A stretch of DNA of 64,000 nt from NCBI RefSeq assembly GCF_003326755.1, contig NZ_JPWH01000006.1:124001-188000 (forward strand), read 5' to 3'. Position numbers and translations under genes: made by a program. Shown here piece by piece: positions 46,594-55,359 of this stretch. The notes under the pieces are model-generated. The model had not been told where the DNA came from. It saw only the letters and a program-made list of their open reading frames with translations, and did not search any database. Position 1 is the first letter of the stretch; each line of letters starts with the position of its first letter. This DNA comes from Thalassospira profundimaris (GTDB taxonomy: Bacteria > Pseudomonadota > Alphaproteobacteria > Rhodospirillales > Thalassospiraceae).

Positions 46594-47792
46594 ACTTTGC
46601 TCCTGCGGGGTTTCTGGGCAACCAGAATATCCTGATAATGCGGGGATTTATCGCCATGCCAGGCGCCGAAACTTTTGCGCAGCAAGGCAAATCCGGCCTT
46701 GGCCAGCAGCTTTTCCAAATAGCCTTCGTCAAAACCAACAGCAGCCATCGGATTTTCGCCGCGCAAATGCCAGCAGGGCTTGTCCTTTTCGCGCACAAGG
46801 CCGCTTAAGCGCGGGTCGCATTTGGGGGCTGCCAGTTCCTTGGCATTGCGAATGATAAAGGCAGTGATAAACAAGCGGCCACCGGGGCGTAAAACCCGAA
46901 AAACTTCCTGGCAATACCGTTCAACCTCGGCCGGGGGAAGATGGGTTGCCACCGATACCATTGCGGCAAAATCAAATTCCCCGTTCTGGGCGGGCAATTT
47001 CCAGTTTTCGCCGGCCACCTTGCCGTCCGGGTTATAAAGCGCGTTGGCAAGATCCACAGTTTGAAAACAAAAATCCCTGTAAACCGGGCTAATGGTTTGC
47101 TGGCACCATTTCACCCCGTCCGCAACCGGATCAATGCCCAGATAGCGGGTTTTGCCCGGCACCAGATATTGCGTCAGGGGCACCGCCATGCGGCCAATGC
47201 CGCAGCCAATATCCAAAACACTTTCGGTCGGCTTCAAACCACCCAGCCGGACAAAATGGCCCAAAAATTCAGCCCCGATGGCAAGGTAATCGCCATCACC
47301 GACAAAAACCTCGTCCTTTGCCGGGCTTGGCAAAAAACGATTTTGGGCGATCTGGCGGCAAATGGCTCCCAGATACACTTCCTGGCGCGGCGTTAAATTG
47401 GCAAAGGACGATGTTTTGCGCCCGGCCCGGCCTCTGGCGGTTTTATCGGTTGGGGTATCATCGTCGCCATCCACCGTTTCACCCAGGGATGTATCGGGGA
47501 TCAGCAGGCCACTATCGGCATCGCTTGCAGCAGCGCCCTCCTTGGCGGCGGGCGGCCCGATAGGGGCAACATCGGACATTTGCGCCGCCGCCGCGGCCGC
47601 GCGATCTTGTGGCGCGGAACCAAGCCCGGAGGTATCCCCGCTATCCCCAGAGCTGTCTTTGGCATTCATGCGCTTTTCCGCCGGATCCCGCATGATGCGT
47701 ATTGATGGATATTCCGACGTTTTTGTCTCGGCACCGGCATCGGCCTCGGTTTTTTGCGGGCGATGCCCCGGAATGGCAAGAATACTGTTCAT
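46590..47792 (-). CDS. SAM-dependent methyltransferase with long disordered N-terminus
   Basis: A 400-residue protein. Residues 1-130 are low-complexity (Ala, Ser, Asp, Gly) and likely disordered. The C-terminal 260 residues form a class I methyltransferase: VLDIGCGIGRMAV is motif I, YLGIDPVADG motif II, and VATHLPPAEVERYCQE a conserved region. It probably methylates a sugar residue of the polysaccharide. The disordered arm recalls the Ala/Pro-rich arm of the tail-anchored protein two genes on. The start overlaps the GT2 stop (ATGA at 47789-47792). Confidence 0.85.
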   Translation of the reverse strand: MNSILAIPGHRPQKTEADAGAETKTSEYPSIRIMRDPAEKRMNAKDSSGDSGDTSGLGSAPQDRAAAAAAQMSDVAPIGPPAAKEGAAASDADSGLLIPDTSLGETVDGDDDTPTDKTARGRAGRKTSSFANLTPRQEVYLGAICRQIAQNRFLPSPAKDEVFVGDGDYLAIGAEFLGHFVRLGGLKPTESVLDIGCGIGRMAVPLTQYLVPGKTRYLGIDPVADGVKWCQQTISPVYRDFCFQTVDLANALYNPDGKVAGENWKLPAQNGEFDFAAMVSVATHLPPAEVERYCQEVFRVLRPGGRLFITAFIIRNAKELAAPKCDPRLSGLVREKDKPCWHLRGENPMAAVGFDEGYLEKLLAKAGFALLRKSFGAWHGDKSPHYQDILVAQKPRRSKV

Positions 47793-50026
47793 AATAGGCG
47801 TTCCCCCGTCAAAACGTCGCCAGCTTGTGGCGCAACACCGTAAGTGGAAAGGTCGGACATCTGATCATTCCAGCGGCAGGCATGAAGCCAGGCGTTATAT
47901 TGCGTCGCAACACCGCGCATATAATCGGCGTGGGTCGAGATGGATTTACGTTCAAAATGATAAAGTTCGGCATCGGGGACATAGCGAATGTCAAAACCCT
48001 GGGCGCGGATTTTCAGGCACAGATCACTGTCTTCGTAATCGCCGATGACGTAATCCTCGCTAAAGCCGTCGACATCCTCGAACACGCCACGATGCAGAAG
48101 CATACAGGCCCCGGTTATGGCCGGAACCGACCGTTCCACGCAGGCATCGCGATACCCGCCGGGCATGCCCTTGTAATAGTGATGATTTAACCACTGGCCG
48201 CGTTCATTGCGGGCAAAATACATCCCGGCATGTTGAAGCGACCCATCCTCGAACAACAATTTGGGTCCAACGGCGGCCACATCCTGTTCGCCCCCCATGC
48301 GGGTTGCCATCGTGCCCAGCCAGCCGGTGCGATGCGGGATAATGTCGGAATTCAGCATCGCCAGCAAATCAGCCCGGGCAACGGCAGCACCGCTGTTGCA
48401 CGCCCGGGCATACCCGCCATTGCGCGCCATAATCACCAAACGCAACGGCACGCCATAAAGCTGATAAAGACCACGCAAAAGATGTTCGGTTTGCTCGGCC
48501 TGTTCGGGGCTATCAAGCACATAAATCAGTTCGCAATGCTGCGAAATCCAGGGATCGCAGGCAAAGGCACCCACTTGCGCCCGCAAAAAATCCAATACCC
48601 GGTATAACGGCACGACAATCGATACCGACGGATCATTGCGCTGCTCGCCAATGTCCATCACAGTCGGGCTCCCAATACTGCCCATCAGTTTTTGCTGCAC
48701 ATCCCCTATGACCGGGGCCAGGCAGTTTTCCATGATCTCGTCATTCAGGTGCTGGGGCGGTACGGCACGCAGGATACGCGCACGGGCCTCTGCCGGGTCG
48801 GCGGGTTGAGCGGTTGGCACCATCAAATGGCGACTGCCCGATGTCAGGCGCAAAATGCTGCGCGGCTGCAAAATCGGCACCTGGCTTTTAATTTCGGGAT
48901 GAAAGCCGACAAACCCGGTGGCAGGCACGGTTTTTTCTTCCTCCACCACCGATCCGGCATAACGGTAAAAATGGTTTTCAAAGGCATGTTCAGTGCCGGT
49001 ATGGTCCAGCACATCCACCCCGCCCACCATTTCAACCGGGTCACGGTACCAGCCCCCAATCAGGGTGCCGCGTGCCGTGGTCACGGCAAGGTCAACCTCG
49101 CCCGATGGCAGGCCACCACCACCGGTTACGCGCTGTGCGGAAAGCGGACAGCGCAACTGAAATTCAAGGGCGGCCTTGCGCGATGTGGCATCACCGCGCG
49201 CCAGGGCATCAATGGCATATTCGCGCAAATCGGCGTCGGCTTTGCCCTGTGCCAGCCACCAGCGCGACAAGGAAGGCAAATTTGCCTTGCCTTCAAGATG
49301 ACGAATGGCAAGCGCACGGCTGCCGGTAATCACCAGATAGGCCCCGGCGTCCAGACCATTGCGATCGGCGATAAAAAATGTCTGTTTCGCCCCGTTCGGG
49401 GTTTCGCGGCCATGATGGGCCGTTTGCGGCAAACGCCAAAACCCGGTTGGCGACACCACATAGGTGGCTTCAATCCCGCCAAAGGCGATGGGCAGTGTGG
49501 TTGCGATCAGCATTTGCTGTTCGCTTAAACGGGCAACCGGCTGGGCACGCTGCGGGTCTTCGACAATCCGCGCCACCAAGCGGTTCAAAACCTGATTATA
49601 GCTGCGGCTGCGCCGCATGCGAAACATGCTGGCCCAGGCACCAAGCATGGCTGAAAGCAGGGACAAGCGCCCCGCTGGCGTCACATCATCCAGCAGCACA
49701 TAGGCATCAATGGGGTCAAACTGCCCGTCGGGGTCAATGGTAATTTCTTCCTGCCGGCCCAGTGTGCCGGTCTCGGCCACCAGGGTAAGCGGGGTATCTT
49801 TGGGTTGGGGAATGACGCGTAAAAGCCGGGTTCCACCGCCCCCCAGCGGCAAACGCAAGGTTGCCTGCGGCGAAATTTTCTGCCCGTCACGTGCTTCGAG
49901 TTTGGGAACAGTCCACAAACGGGTCGGCAGGTTCCAGACCAGAATCAGCGTATCGGGGGTCAGTCGGCAGACCTCCGGCATATCGCCGGATAACGGACTG
50001 TCATCAGACGTGGCAAGTTCAAGCAT
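47789..50026 (-). CDS. Glycosyltransferase family 2 protein with N-terminal beta module
   Basis: A 745-residue protein. The C-terminal 270 residues are a GT-A fold: VSIVVPLY start, ARNGGYARACNSG, LNSDI as the DXD-type metal site, VAAVGPKLLFEDGSLQHAGM and GDYEDSDLCLKIRAQG with the catalytic base. This is typical of rhamnosyl/galactosyl-type GT2. The middle holds a beta module with LIGGWYRDP similar in pattern to modules in 40357-42549 and 44462-45313. It is the first gene of the long polysaccharide operon, right after an intergenic hairpin. Confidence 0.88.
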   Translation of the reverse strand: MLELATSDDSPLSGDMPEVCRLTPDTLILVWNLPTRLWTVPKLEARDGQKISPQATLRLPLGGGGTRLLRVIPQPKDTPLTLVAETGTLGRQEEITIDPDGQFDPIDAYVLLDDVTPAGRLSLLSAMLGAWASMFRMRRSRSYNQVLNRLVARIVEDPQRAQPVARLSEQQMLIATTLPIAFGGIEATYVVSPTGFWRLPQTAHHGRETPNGAKQTFFIADRNGLDAGAYLVITGSRALAIRHLEGKANLPSLSRWWLAQGKADADLREYAIDALARGDATSRKAALEFQLRCPLSAQRVTGGGGLPSGEVDLAVTTARGTLIGGWYRDPVEMVGGVDVLDHTGTEHAFENHFYRYAGSVVEEEKTVPATGFVGFHPEIKSQVPILQPRSILRLTSGSRHLMVPTAQPADPAEARARILRAVPPQHLNDEIMENCLAPVIGDVQQKLMGSIGSPTVMDIGEQRNDPSVSIVVPLYRVLDFLRAQVGAFACDPWISQHCELIYVLDSPEQAEQTEHLLRGLYQLYGVPLRLVIMARNGGYARACNSGAAVARADLLAMLNSDIIPHRTGWLGTMATRMGGEQDVAAVGPKLLFEDGSLQHAGMYFARNERGQWLNHHYYKGMPGGYRDACVERSVPAITGACMLLHRGVFEDVDGFSEDYVIGDYEDSDLCLKIRAQGFDIRYVPDAELYHFERKSISTHADYMRGVATQYNAWLHACRWNDQMSDLSTYGVAPQAGDVLTGERLL

Positions 50027-50063
50027 TTGGGGCCTGTACCCTTACAAATGAAACGAAGGAAAT

Positions 50064-50095
50064 GGGATGCCCGCAGCAGGGGCTGCGAACATCCC
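50064..50095 (-). terminator. Strong hairpin after the RTX gene
   Basis: GGGATG (50064-50069) pairs with CATCCC (50090-50095), with an inner CGCAGC/GCTGCG stem (50072-50077 and 50082-50087). On the minus strand it is followed by ATTTCCTTCG, a modest T-rich tail. It lies 8 bases after the RTX stop and 38 bases before the GT2 start, so it probably reduces read-through from an abundant RTX transcript into the polysaccharide genes. Confidence 0.6.
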
Positions 50096-50102
50096 GGTCT
50101 CG

Positions 50103-50954
50103 TTACTGAACGTTGAAGAAGTGGTCCGGGTGATCCTGGACATCCTGTGCATCAACATTGTTAAGGGTGATGGAATCACCATTACCAAGGTCAATAACCG
50201 TGTTGGCACCATCCTGGGTTGCCCGCGCGGCAACATCATCGGCCGAGGAAATATCGGTGTCGTTAATGCCCTTGGAAATCGAGAGCATGTCTTCACCCAC
50301 CTGGAAGTCGAGGACAACATCATTGCCACCCCCGCCAGAGAAGACAAAGTTATCCTGACCGGCACCGCCGACAAGAACATCGTCGCCAGCACCACCGTCG
50401 ATGACATCGTTACCGGAACCGCCCATCATCAGGTCGTTACCGGCACCGCCATTCATCACATCATCGCCGGACCCGCCGAGCATGACGTCATTACCGTCAC
50501 CCCCCTGCATCAGGTCATCGCCAGAACCACCCAGCATGATGTCGTCACCGGCACCGCCATACATAATGTCACTGCCAGAACCGCCCTGCATCAGATCGTT
50601 GCCATCGCCACCATCAAGCAGGTCATTGCCCTGACCACCTGTCAGCAGGTCGTCGCCAGCACCACCGAAAAGCTGGTCATCGCCATGTCCGCCAAACAGC
50701 ATGTCATTGCCGCTATCGCCCAGCAATTGATCATCGCCCGACCCGCCAAACAAAAGATCGCGGCCGGCACCGCCAAGCAACACATCGTCGCCCGACCCGC
50801 CAAACAGGTGATCATCGCCTTCTTCGCCAAACAGAACATCATTCTGCCCGTGTCCGAACAGGGTATCGTCACCGCCGCGACCAAAAATCACATCGCTAAA
50901 GCGTGACCCGAGAAGCGTATCATCATATGCACCGCCTTCGAGAGTTGCCATCAT
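50103..50954 (-). CDS. RTX-type calcium-binding secreted protein, almost entirely nonapeptide repeats
   Basis: A 283-residue acidic protein. Residues 6-203 are 22 uninterrupted nonapeptides of the form x-G-G-x-G-x-D-x-L, the Ca2+-binding beta-roll of RTX proteins. Residues 204-283 are a non-repeat C-terminus with DGANTVIDLGNGDSITL, the usual type I secretion signal region. There is no signal peptide and no enzymatic or adhesin domain. It lies next to the type I secretion ATPase and adaptor genes, which most likely export it. AAGGAGG is 2 bases from ATG 50954 and 5 from ATG 50951; the second ATG may be the real start. Confidence 0.92.
   Translation of the reverse strand: MMATLEGGAYDDTLLGSRFSDVIFGRGGDDTLFGHGQNDVLFGEEGDDHLFGGSGDDVLLGGAGRDLLFGGSGDDQLLGDSGNDMLFGGHGDDQLFGGAGDDLLTGGQGNDLLDGGDGNDLMQGGSGSDIMYGGAGDDIMLGGSGDDLMQGGDGNDVMLGGSGDDVMNGGAGNDLMMGGSGNDVIDGGAGDDVLVGGAGQDNFVFSGGGGNDVVLDFQVGEDMLSISKGINDTDISSADDVAARATQDGANTVIDLGNGDSITLNNVDAQDVQDHPDHFFNVQ
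50346..50939 (-). repeat. 22 tandem 27-bp units encoding RTX nonapeptides
   Basis: The DNA repeats in strict 27-base register through 594 bases, each unit coding one calcium-binding nonapeptide. Third-base differences between units show that the array is old and not freshly amplified. The repetition also produces long spurious open frames on the plus strand. Confidence 0.92.
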
Positions 50955-51341
50955 ATCCTCCTTGTTGTCCCATTTCGGGTTTCGGTGTGACTAGAGGCTG
51001 GCCGTTCCCTCAGGCTTATGCACGCCCGGAAACCGGCCACACACAAACCCTATATTCTTTTGCTTTCTTATAGGAAGTTATTATCAAGGTATTATTGTGG
51101 CGACATTATGTAGAGAGTAAATTTTTACATATTTTTACTTATATTCTTGTTTTTATTATTACGTTATATTTGATCTATATTTGATTTAAAATTTAAACCA
51201 TTGCCAAACAAAAAAAGACCAGCCTTTGAAGGGCCGGTCTTCTTTGTTGGCTCAACAGCCAAAAAATCGCGTTATTACAGTTAGTTGAGGACATTTGGCA
51301 GGAATTCGCCCCTGCCCTAACCTGCACTTTGACAGCCTTGA
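50955..51341. other. AT-rich intergenic region, 387 bases
   Basis: The region lies between the RTX start and the adaptor stop. It holds the adaptor's terminator (51210-51241) and, between about 51050 and 51200, a markedly AT-rich stretch that should contain the RTX promoter. I could not settle on one -35/-10 pair. AAGGAGG just before the RTX start is the clearest element. Confidence 0.5.
51210..51241 (-). terminator. Rho-independent terminator of the type I secretion operon
   Basis: AAGACCAGCC (51215-51224) and GGCCGGTCTT (51232-51241) form a 10-bp stem with a 7-base loop. On the minus strand the one imperfect position is a G-U pair and the stem is followed by seven T; on the plus strand it would be an A-C mismatch. 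This fits termination of the minus-strand adaptor gene. Confidence 0.85.
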
Positions 51342-52724
51342 TCAATCCTCGCGGAAAGCGCGATCCATACTTTCAACAATCGGATCGAGCAGATAATCGA
51401 TCGCGGTACGCGGTGTATTGAGCACCAGAATGTCGGCGGGCATCCCGGCCCGCAATTTGACATCGGGATGTTTGGCCAGTTCATTGGGGTCAATTTTGGC
51501 CCGTACAACATAATAGGATGAATCACGTTTCTCATCGACGGTCTGATCGGCATCGATATAACTGATCTTGGCCTTGATCGGAGCCAGACGGCGCTGGTTA
51601 TAGGCCGTCAACCGTACTTGGGCATCGGCCCCCATATGCACCGCATCAATGTCGCGACGGTTAATCATCGCCTCAATTTCAAGCGGCTCCTGGTCCGGCA
51701 CCACGTCCATAATCGGCTGGGCCGGGCTAATGACGCCACCGGGCGTTCTGATCTGGATATTACTGACAATACCATCCTGGGGGGATCGAATTTCCAGGCG
51801 GTTCAACACGTCATTTTTTGCCGTAATACGCTGATTGACATCATTTAACGCCAACTGGGTTTCCTGAATGGATTTGGCAATGTCGCTTTGCCATTCCATT
51901 TCAATGGATGCCAGTTCAATTTCGGCCCCGGCCTTTTGCTGTTCGGCGGCGGCGCGCTGGGCCTTGAACTCGCCCGCATCCCCAACCAGATCGCTCCAGT
52001 TATTTTCAATTTCCACAAGCTGGGTTCGCGTCGCATACCCCTTGGAGGCCAATTCACGCACGCCATCAAGCTGCTCTTTCACCAGTTTTTGCTGGTGGTC
52101 ACGGGCCTTGATCTGGGAATCAAGCGCATCCGCCTCGGCGGAAAACTGCCTGATCTGCTTTTCCTGGGCGTCCCGCTTGGCGGTGTAAACCTCGTGGCGC
52201 TTGTCAAACAGGCGTTTTTCATCGTTCAGAATGTCGGCAACATAGGCTTCCTTTGACGACAACAGGGTATCGGGAAAGGTAATCACCTTATCGCCCTTCT
52301 GCTCGGCCCGCAGGCGGGCCAGCTTGGCTTGCAAGCCATATTTTTCACCGCGCAATTGCTCCAGCTCCGACTGGGTGCGCGTACCATCCAGCAAGGCCAG
52401 GGGCTGACCTGCACGCACATGTTCACCTTCATCGACCAGCAGCTTTTTTAGAATACCGCCTTCAAGATGATTAACCGTTTTCTTGCGCGAATCGACAATC
52501 ACCGACCCCGATGCCACCGCCGCACTATCCAGCCGGGCATTAAAACCCCACAGCAAAAAGCCGCCAAATCCCACCAGGATAACCAGGGCACCCGTCATGA
52601 TTGGCTTGCGCAGGCTTTGCTTGGAGGCCGCCCGTTCCTCGGCCAGGACTTCATGCCACACTGGTTGCGGGGCGTCGGGATTAATCACATCTCCGCGCTC
52701 GTCCAGATTGATGACACGGTTCAT
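51342..52724 (-). CDS. Type I secretion periplasmic adaptor, HlyD family
   Basis: A 460-residue membrane fusion protein. A short cytoplasmic N-terminus precedes a single membrane helix (about 42-62, ALVILVGFGGFLLWGF). Next come a lipoyl half-motif (VIVDSRKKTVNHLEGG), a long coiled coil (about 120-290) and a C-terminal lipoyl/beta-barrel part ending with the HlyD signature region (AGMPADILVLNTPRTAIDYL). It links the ABC ATPase to an outer-membrane TolC-type channel, which is not encoded here. The ATG overlaps the ATPase stop by 4 bases. Confidence 0.94.
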   Translation of the reverse strand: MNRVINLDERGDVINPDAPQPVWHEVLAEERAASKQSLRKPIMTGALVILVGFGGFLLWGFNARLDSAAVASGSVIVDSRKKTVNHLEGGILKKLLVDEGEHVRAGQPLALLDGTRTQSELEQLRGEKYGLQAKLARLRAEQKGDKVITFPDTLLSSKEAYVADILNDEKRLFDKRHEVYTAKRDAQEKQIRQFSAEADALDSQIKARDHQQKLVKEQLDGVRELASKGYATRTQLVEIENNWSDLVGDAGEFKAQRAAAEQQKAGAEIELASIEMEWQSDIAKSIQETQLALNDVNQRITAKNDVLNRLEIRSPQDGIVSNIQIRTPGGVISPAQPIMDVVPDQEPLEIEAMINRRDIDAVHMGADAQVRLTAYNQRRLAPIKAKISYIDADQTVDEKRDSSYYVVRAKIDPNELAKHPDVKLRAGMPADILVLNTPRTAIDYLLDPIVESMDRAFRED

Positions 52725-54535
52725 GCCGCACCTCCATTTTCCAGCTTGCCGCCATTGGCGACATATTTGCGATTAGAATCCGGCAGGGATTTCACATCTG
52801 TGCCCGGGTCGCTCAGGGCCTGGACCACGTCGGTCCGTTCGCCAAACTGTTTGACCCGACCTTCCTGCAGCACCAGCAATTTATGGGCATAGCGCATGAT
52901 GGACTGGCGATGCGCAATCAGCACCACCATGGCCCCGTTTTCCGATGCCGCCCGAATGGCCCGGATCAGGGAGGCTTCACCTTCGGCATCCAGGTTGGCA
53001 TTGGGTTCGTCAAGAACCAGCAAACGCGGCCAGCCATACAGGGCACGGGCCAGCGCAATGCGCTGTTTTTGCCCGCCCGACAGCGTATAACGGCCCGAGC
53101 CAATGGGCGTGTCATAACCCAGCGGCAAACGACCGATCATTTCATGGACACCCGCCGCACGGGCGGCATCAATCACCTTGCGCGGGTCGGCATCGCGCAT
53201 ACGGCCAATATTTTCACGAATGGTGCCATTTAACAGCGACACCGACTGGGGCAAATACCCCACCATGTCGCCAAACGACCCGCGTTCCCACAAATAGGTG
53301 CTGTGCCCATCCAGATAAACCCCGCCTGCCGTGGGTTTGGCCGCCCCGATCAGAACACGCGACAGCGTGGATTTCCCGGCCGCCGACGGGCCAATAATAC
53401 CCAGAATTTCACCAGGATTGATGTCAAAGGAAATGCCCTTGAGAACCGGCACATTATTACCGGAAACCGCATAAACAAGGTTATCGACCACAAGCGGGCC
53501 TTCGCAACGCGGCGTTGGCGCCACCTCGCGTTCGGACTGGCGCTGTTCAAGAATGTCACGAATACGCCGCCACGCCGACAGGGCATTAACCCAACCCCGC
53601 CAGTCGCGGGTGACATTGTCAAACGGCAACAGCAAGCGCCCCATAATCACGGTACCGCCAATCATGGCCCCGGGCGATGTTTCACCCTTGATCACCAGGG
53701 CCGCCCCCATTGCCAGCACGCCAACCTGCAAACCATAACGCAGCGACCGGGTAAGGGAATACATGCCCTTGCCGCGTGCATTGGAAATATCAAGCAATTC
53801 GGTGGTGTGATGCTGGGCTGCACGCCAGCGCATGGCAAGGGCGGGCATCATGCCCATGCCTTCAATCGCTTCGGCATGGGGAATGGCCGAGCCAATATCG
53901 GCGATATTGCGCAAATTGGCATCACTGGCTTCCTTGGTAATCCGGCGCGATAAAAGATCGCCCAGCAAACTCAGGCCAATGAGCATGATCACGCCAATCA
54001 CCCCCGCAAGGCCATAAAACGGATGCAGGGCAAACATCACACCCAGGAAAATCGGCGACCACAGGGCTTCTAGCGGCGCACCAATGGTATTGCCATTGAT
54101 AAAGGTCCGAAGATCGGCCAGATCGCGCAAAACCTGGGTTCCCGGCGTCGATCCTTTCTCCATCGAAACACTCATGGCTGCGGCAATCGCAGGCAAGTTA
54201 AGACGCCGCAACAATGACTTTGCCATTTCCTGAAAAGTCATGGCGCGAATGAAATCCAGAATGCCATATAAAATAATGGCCCCCACCGCGATGATCAGCA
54301 AAAGCTTCAGGGTATCGATACTTTGACTGTTGATCACCCGGTCATGGACCTGCAACATAAACAGCGGCACGGTCAGTTGCAGGACATTGATAAACCCGCT
54401 GACGATCCCGGCCCAGGTCAGGCCACGGACGAACGTAAAACGGGCTTCGCGGATCAATGTGGGCGCATCAAGAGCGGGCCGTGTTTCCCGCCGCGCCGTC
54501 ATCGTGCTTTTCGCACTTTTTGACCGAAATTGCAT
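52721..54535 (-). CDS. Type I secretion system permease/ATPase (PrtD/RsaD type)
   Basis: A 604-residue ABC exporter half-transporter. The N-terminal part has six membrane helices (TM1 at about 38-60). The C-terminal ATPase has Walker A GPSAAGKST, signature LSGGQKQRIALARAL and Walker B LLVLDEPNANLD, whose Asn is typical of the PrtD/LipB class. No C39-like peptidase domain is seen, so it fits RTX protease, lipase or S-layer exporters. It is the first gene of the secretion operon and is divergent from the MarR gene. Confidence 0.94.
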   Translation of the reverse strand: MQFRSKSAKSTMTARRETRPALDAPTLIREARFTFVRGLTWAGIVSGFINVLQLTVPLFMLQVHDRVINSQSIDTLKLLLIIAVGAIILYGILDFIRAMTFQEMAKSLLRRLNLPAIAAAMSVSMEKGSTPGTQVLRDLADLRTFINGNTIGAPLEALWSPIFLGVMFALHPFYGLAGVIGVIMLIGLSLLGDLLSRRITKEASDANLRNIADIGSAIPHAEAIEGMGMMPALAMRWRAAQHHTTELLDISNARGKGMYSLTRSLRYGLQVGVLAMGAALVIKGETSPGAMIGGTVIMGRLLLPFDNVTRDWRGWVNALSAWRRIRDILEQRQSEREVAPTPRCEGPLVVDNLVYAVSGNNVPVLKGISFDINPGEILGIIGPSAAGKSTLSRVLIGAAKPTAGGVYLDGHSTYLWERGSFGDMVGYLPQSVSLLNGTIRENIGRMRDADPRKVIDAARAAGVHEMIGRLPLGYDTPIGSGRYTLSGGQKQRIALARALYGWPRLLVLDEPNANLDAEGEASLIRAIRAASENGAMVVLIAHRQSIMRYAHKLLVLQEGRVKQFGERTDVVQALSDPGTDVKSLPDSNRKYVANGGKLENGGAA

Positions 54536-54858
54536 CCAATCTCATCCAATTTGCAAAAAGTCATAGTTTTTCCGCAATCTGCTCACATAGTTGCGAAATC
54601 ATGATGCAATAAAATAAATCGAAATATGTCGATCTAATGTTCATGATGGGACAATGTAAAAACACAAATAAAAGAAGTATACCGAGTAAAGGAACTTGGA
54701 AATTACTTCAAAATTCTGAGCAAACTACAGGAAGGATTGGACAGATTGAAAATAGTTACAAAACAACGTCCTGTTATCTTCCTTAATTCTCTGGTCGCTA
54801 TCGGTGCAAGCTGCATAACGGCCACTAAATCTTGGGACCAGATAACGGATCGAATGCC
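54536..54858. other. Divergent AT-rich intergenic region, 323 bases
   Basis: The region should hold promoters for the secretion operon (minus) and the MarR-glycosyltransferase pair (plus). An inverted repeat ATCGA-AATATG-TCGAT lies at 54618-54633 and could be a regulator site. No convincing sigma-70 promoter or small RNA was recognised. Confidence 0.4.
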
Positions 54859-55359
54859 ATGACCGTCACTCACCTTGAACTTGCAAACACTGTTGAACGA
54901 ATCTATCGGCGATTTGCCGACCTTTTGCGCGTCGATCTGATCCGGCTGGGCAATGATGACATCAGTCCGGCCCAGGTGGCATTACTGTTTAATATCGGCG
55001 ATGACGAACTCTCGGTTCGTGATTTGCTCGATCGGGGGCACTATATGGGCTCGAATGCGTCCTATAACCTCAAGCAGCTTGTGGAATCGGGCTATATTGA
55101 ACGTCAGGTTATGGCCCGGGACCGACGTTCGGCCCGCATAAAACTGACCGAAAAAGGCCATGCCCTGTGCGATGCGTTGCGTGAGTTCCACGAGGAATAT
55201 CACGAAGCCCTTGCCAATGGACGCGACGGCGAGGCAGAACTTGAAAATGCCCTGCACACCCTGCGTCGTCTGGAGGAATTCTGGACGCAAACCCTGCGAT
55301 ATGGGGGTGTTCCCGCATCCGCACCGATGATGGGCAACGAGGCACGCAATCGCCGATGA
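54859..55359 (+). CDS. MarR family winged-helix regulator, LdtR-like
   Basis: A 166-residue regulator. DLLRVDLIRLGNDDISPAQVALLFNIG and LSVRDLLDRGHYMGSNASYNLKQLVESGYIERQ match the HTH of LdtR-type MarR proteins known from Rhizobiales, which control cell-envelope genes under osmotic stress. The wing is DRRSARIKLTEKG. The longer frame opens with TTG at 54832; the ATG at 54859 is preferred, although neither has a strong ribosome-binding site. It overlaps the downstream glycosyltransferase by ATGA and faces the type I secretion genes. Confidence 0.85.
   Translation: MTVTHLELANTVERIYRRFADLLRVDLIRLGNDDISPAQVALLFNIGDDELSVRDLLDRGHYMGSNASYNLKQLVESGYIERQVMARDRRSARIKLTEKGHALCDALREFHEEYHEALANGRDGEAELENALHTLRRLEEFWTQTLRYGGVPASAPMMGNEARNRR

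Noticed and set aside
50067-50906. Plus-strand 279-codon open frame across the RTX gene
   Set aside because: It is the antisense of the 27-base RTX repeat; its low-complexity repetitive product and lack of a start signal show it is a shadow.
50346-50939. Regular repeats that could suggest a CRISPR array
   Set aside because: Units are 27 bases with no unique spacers and encode a clear RTX nonapeptide array in frame.
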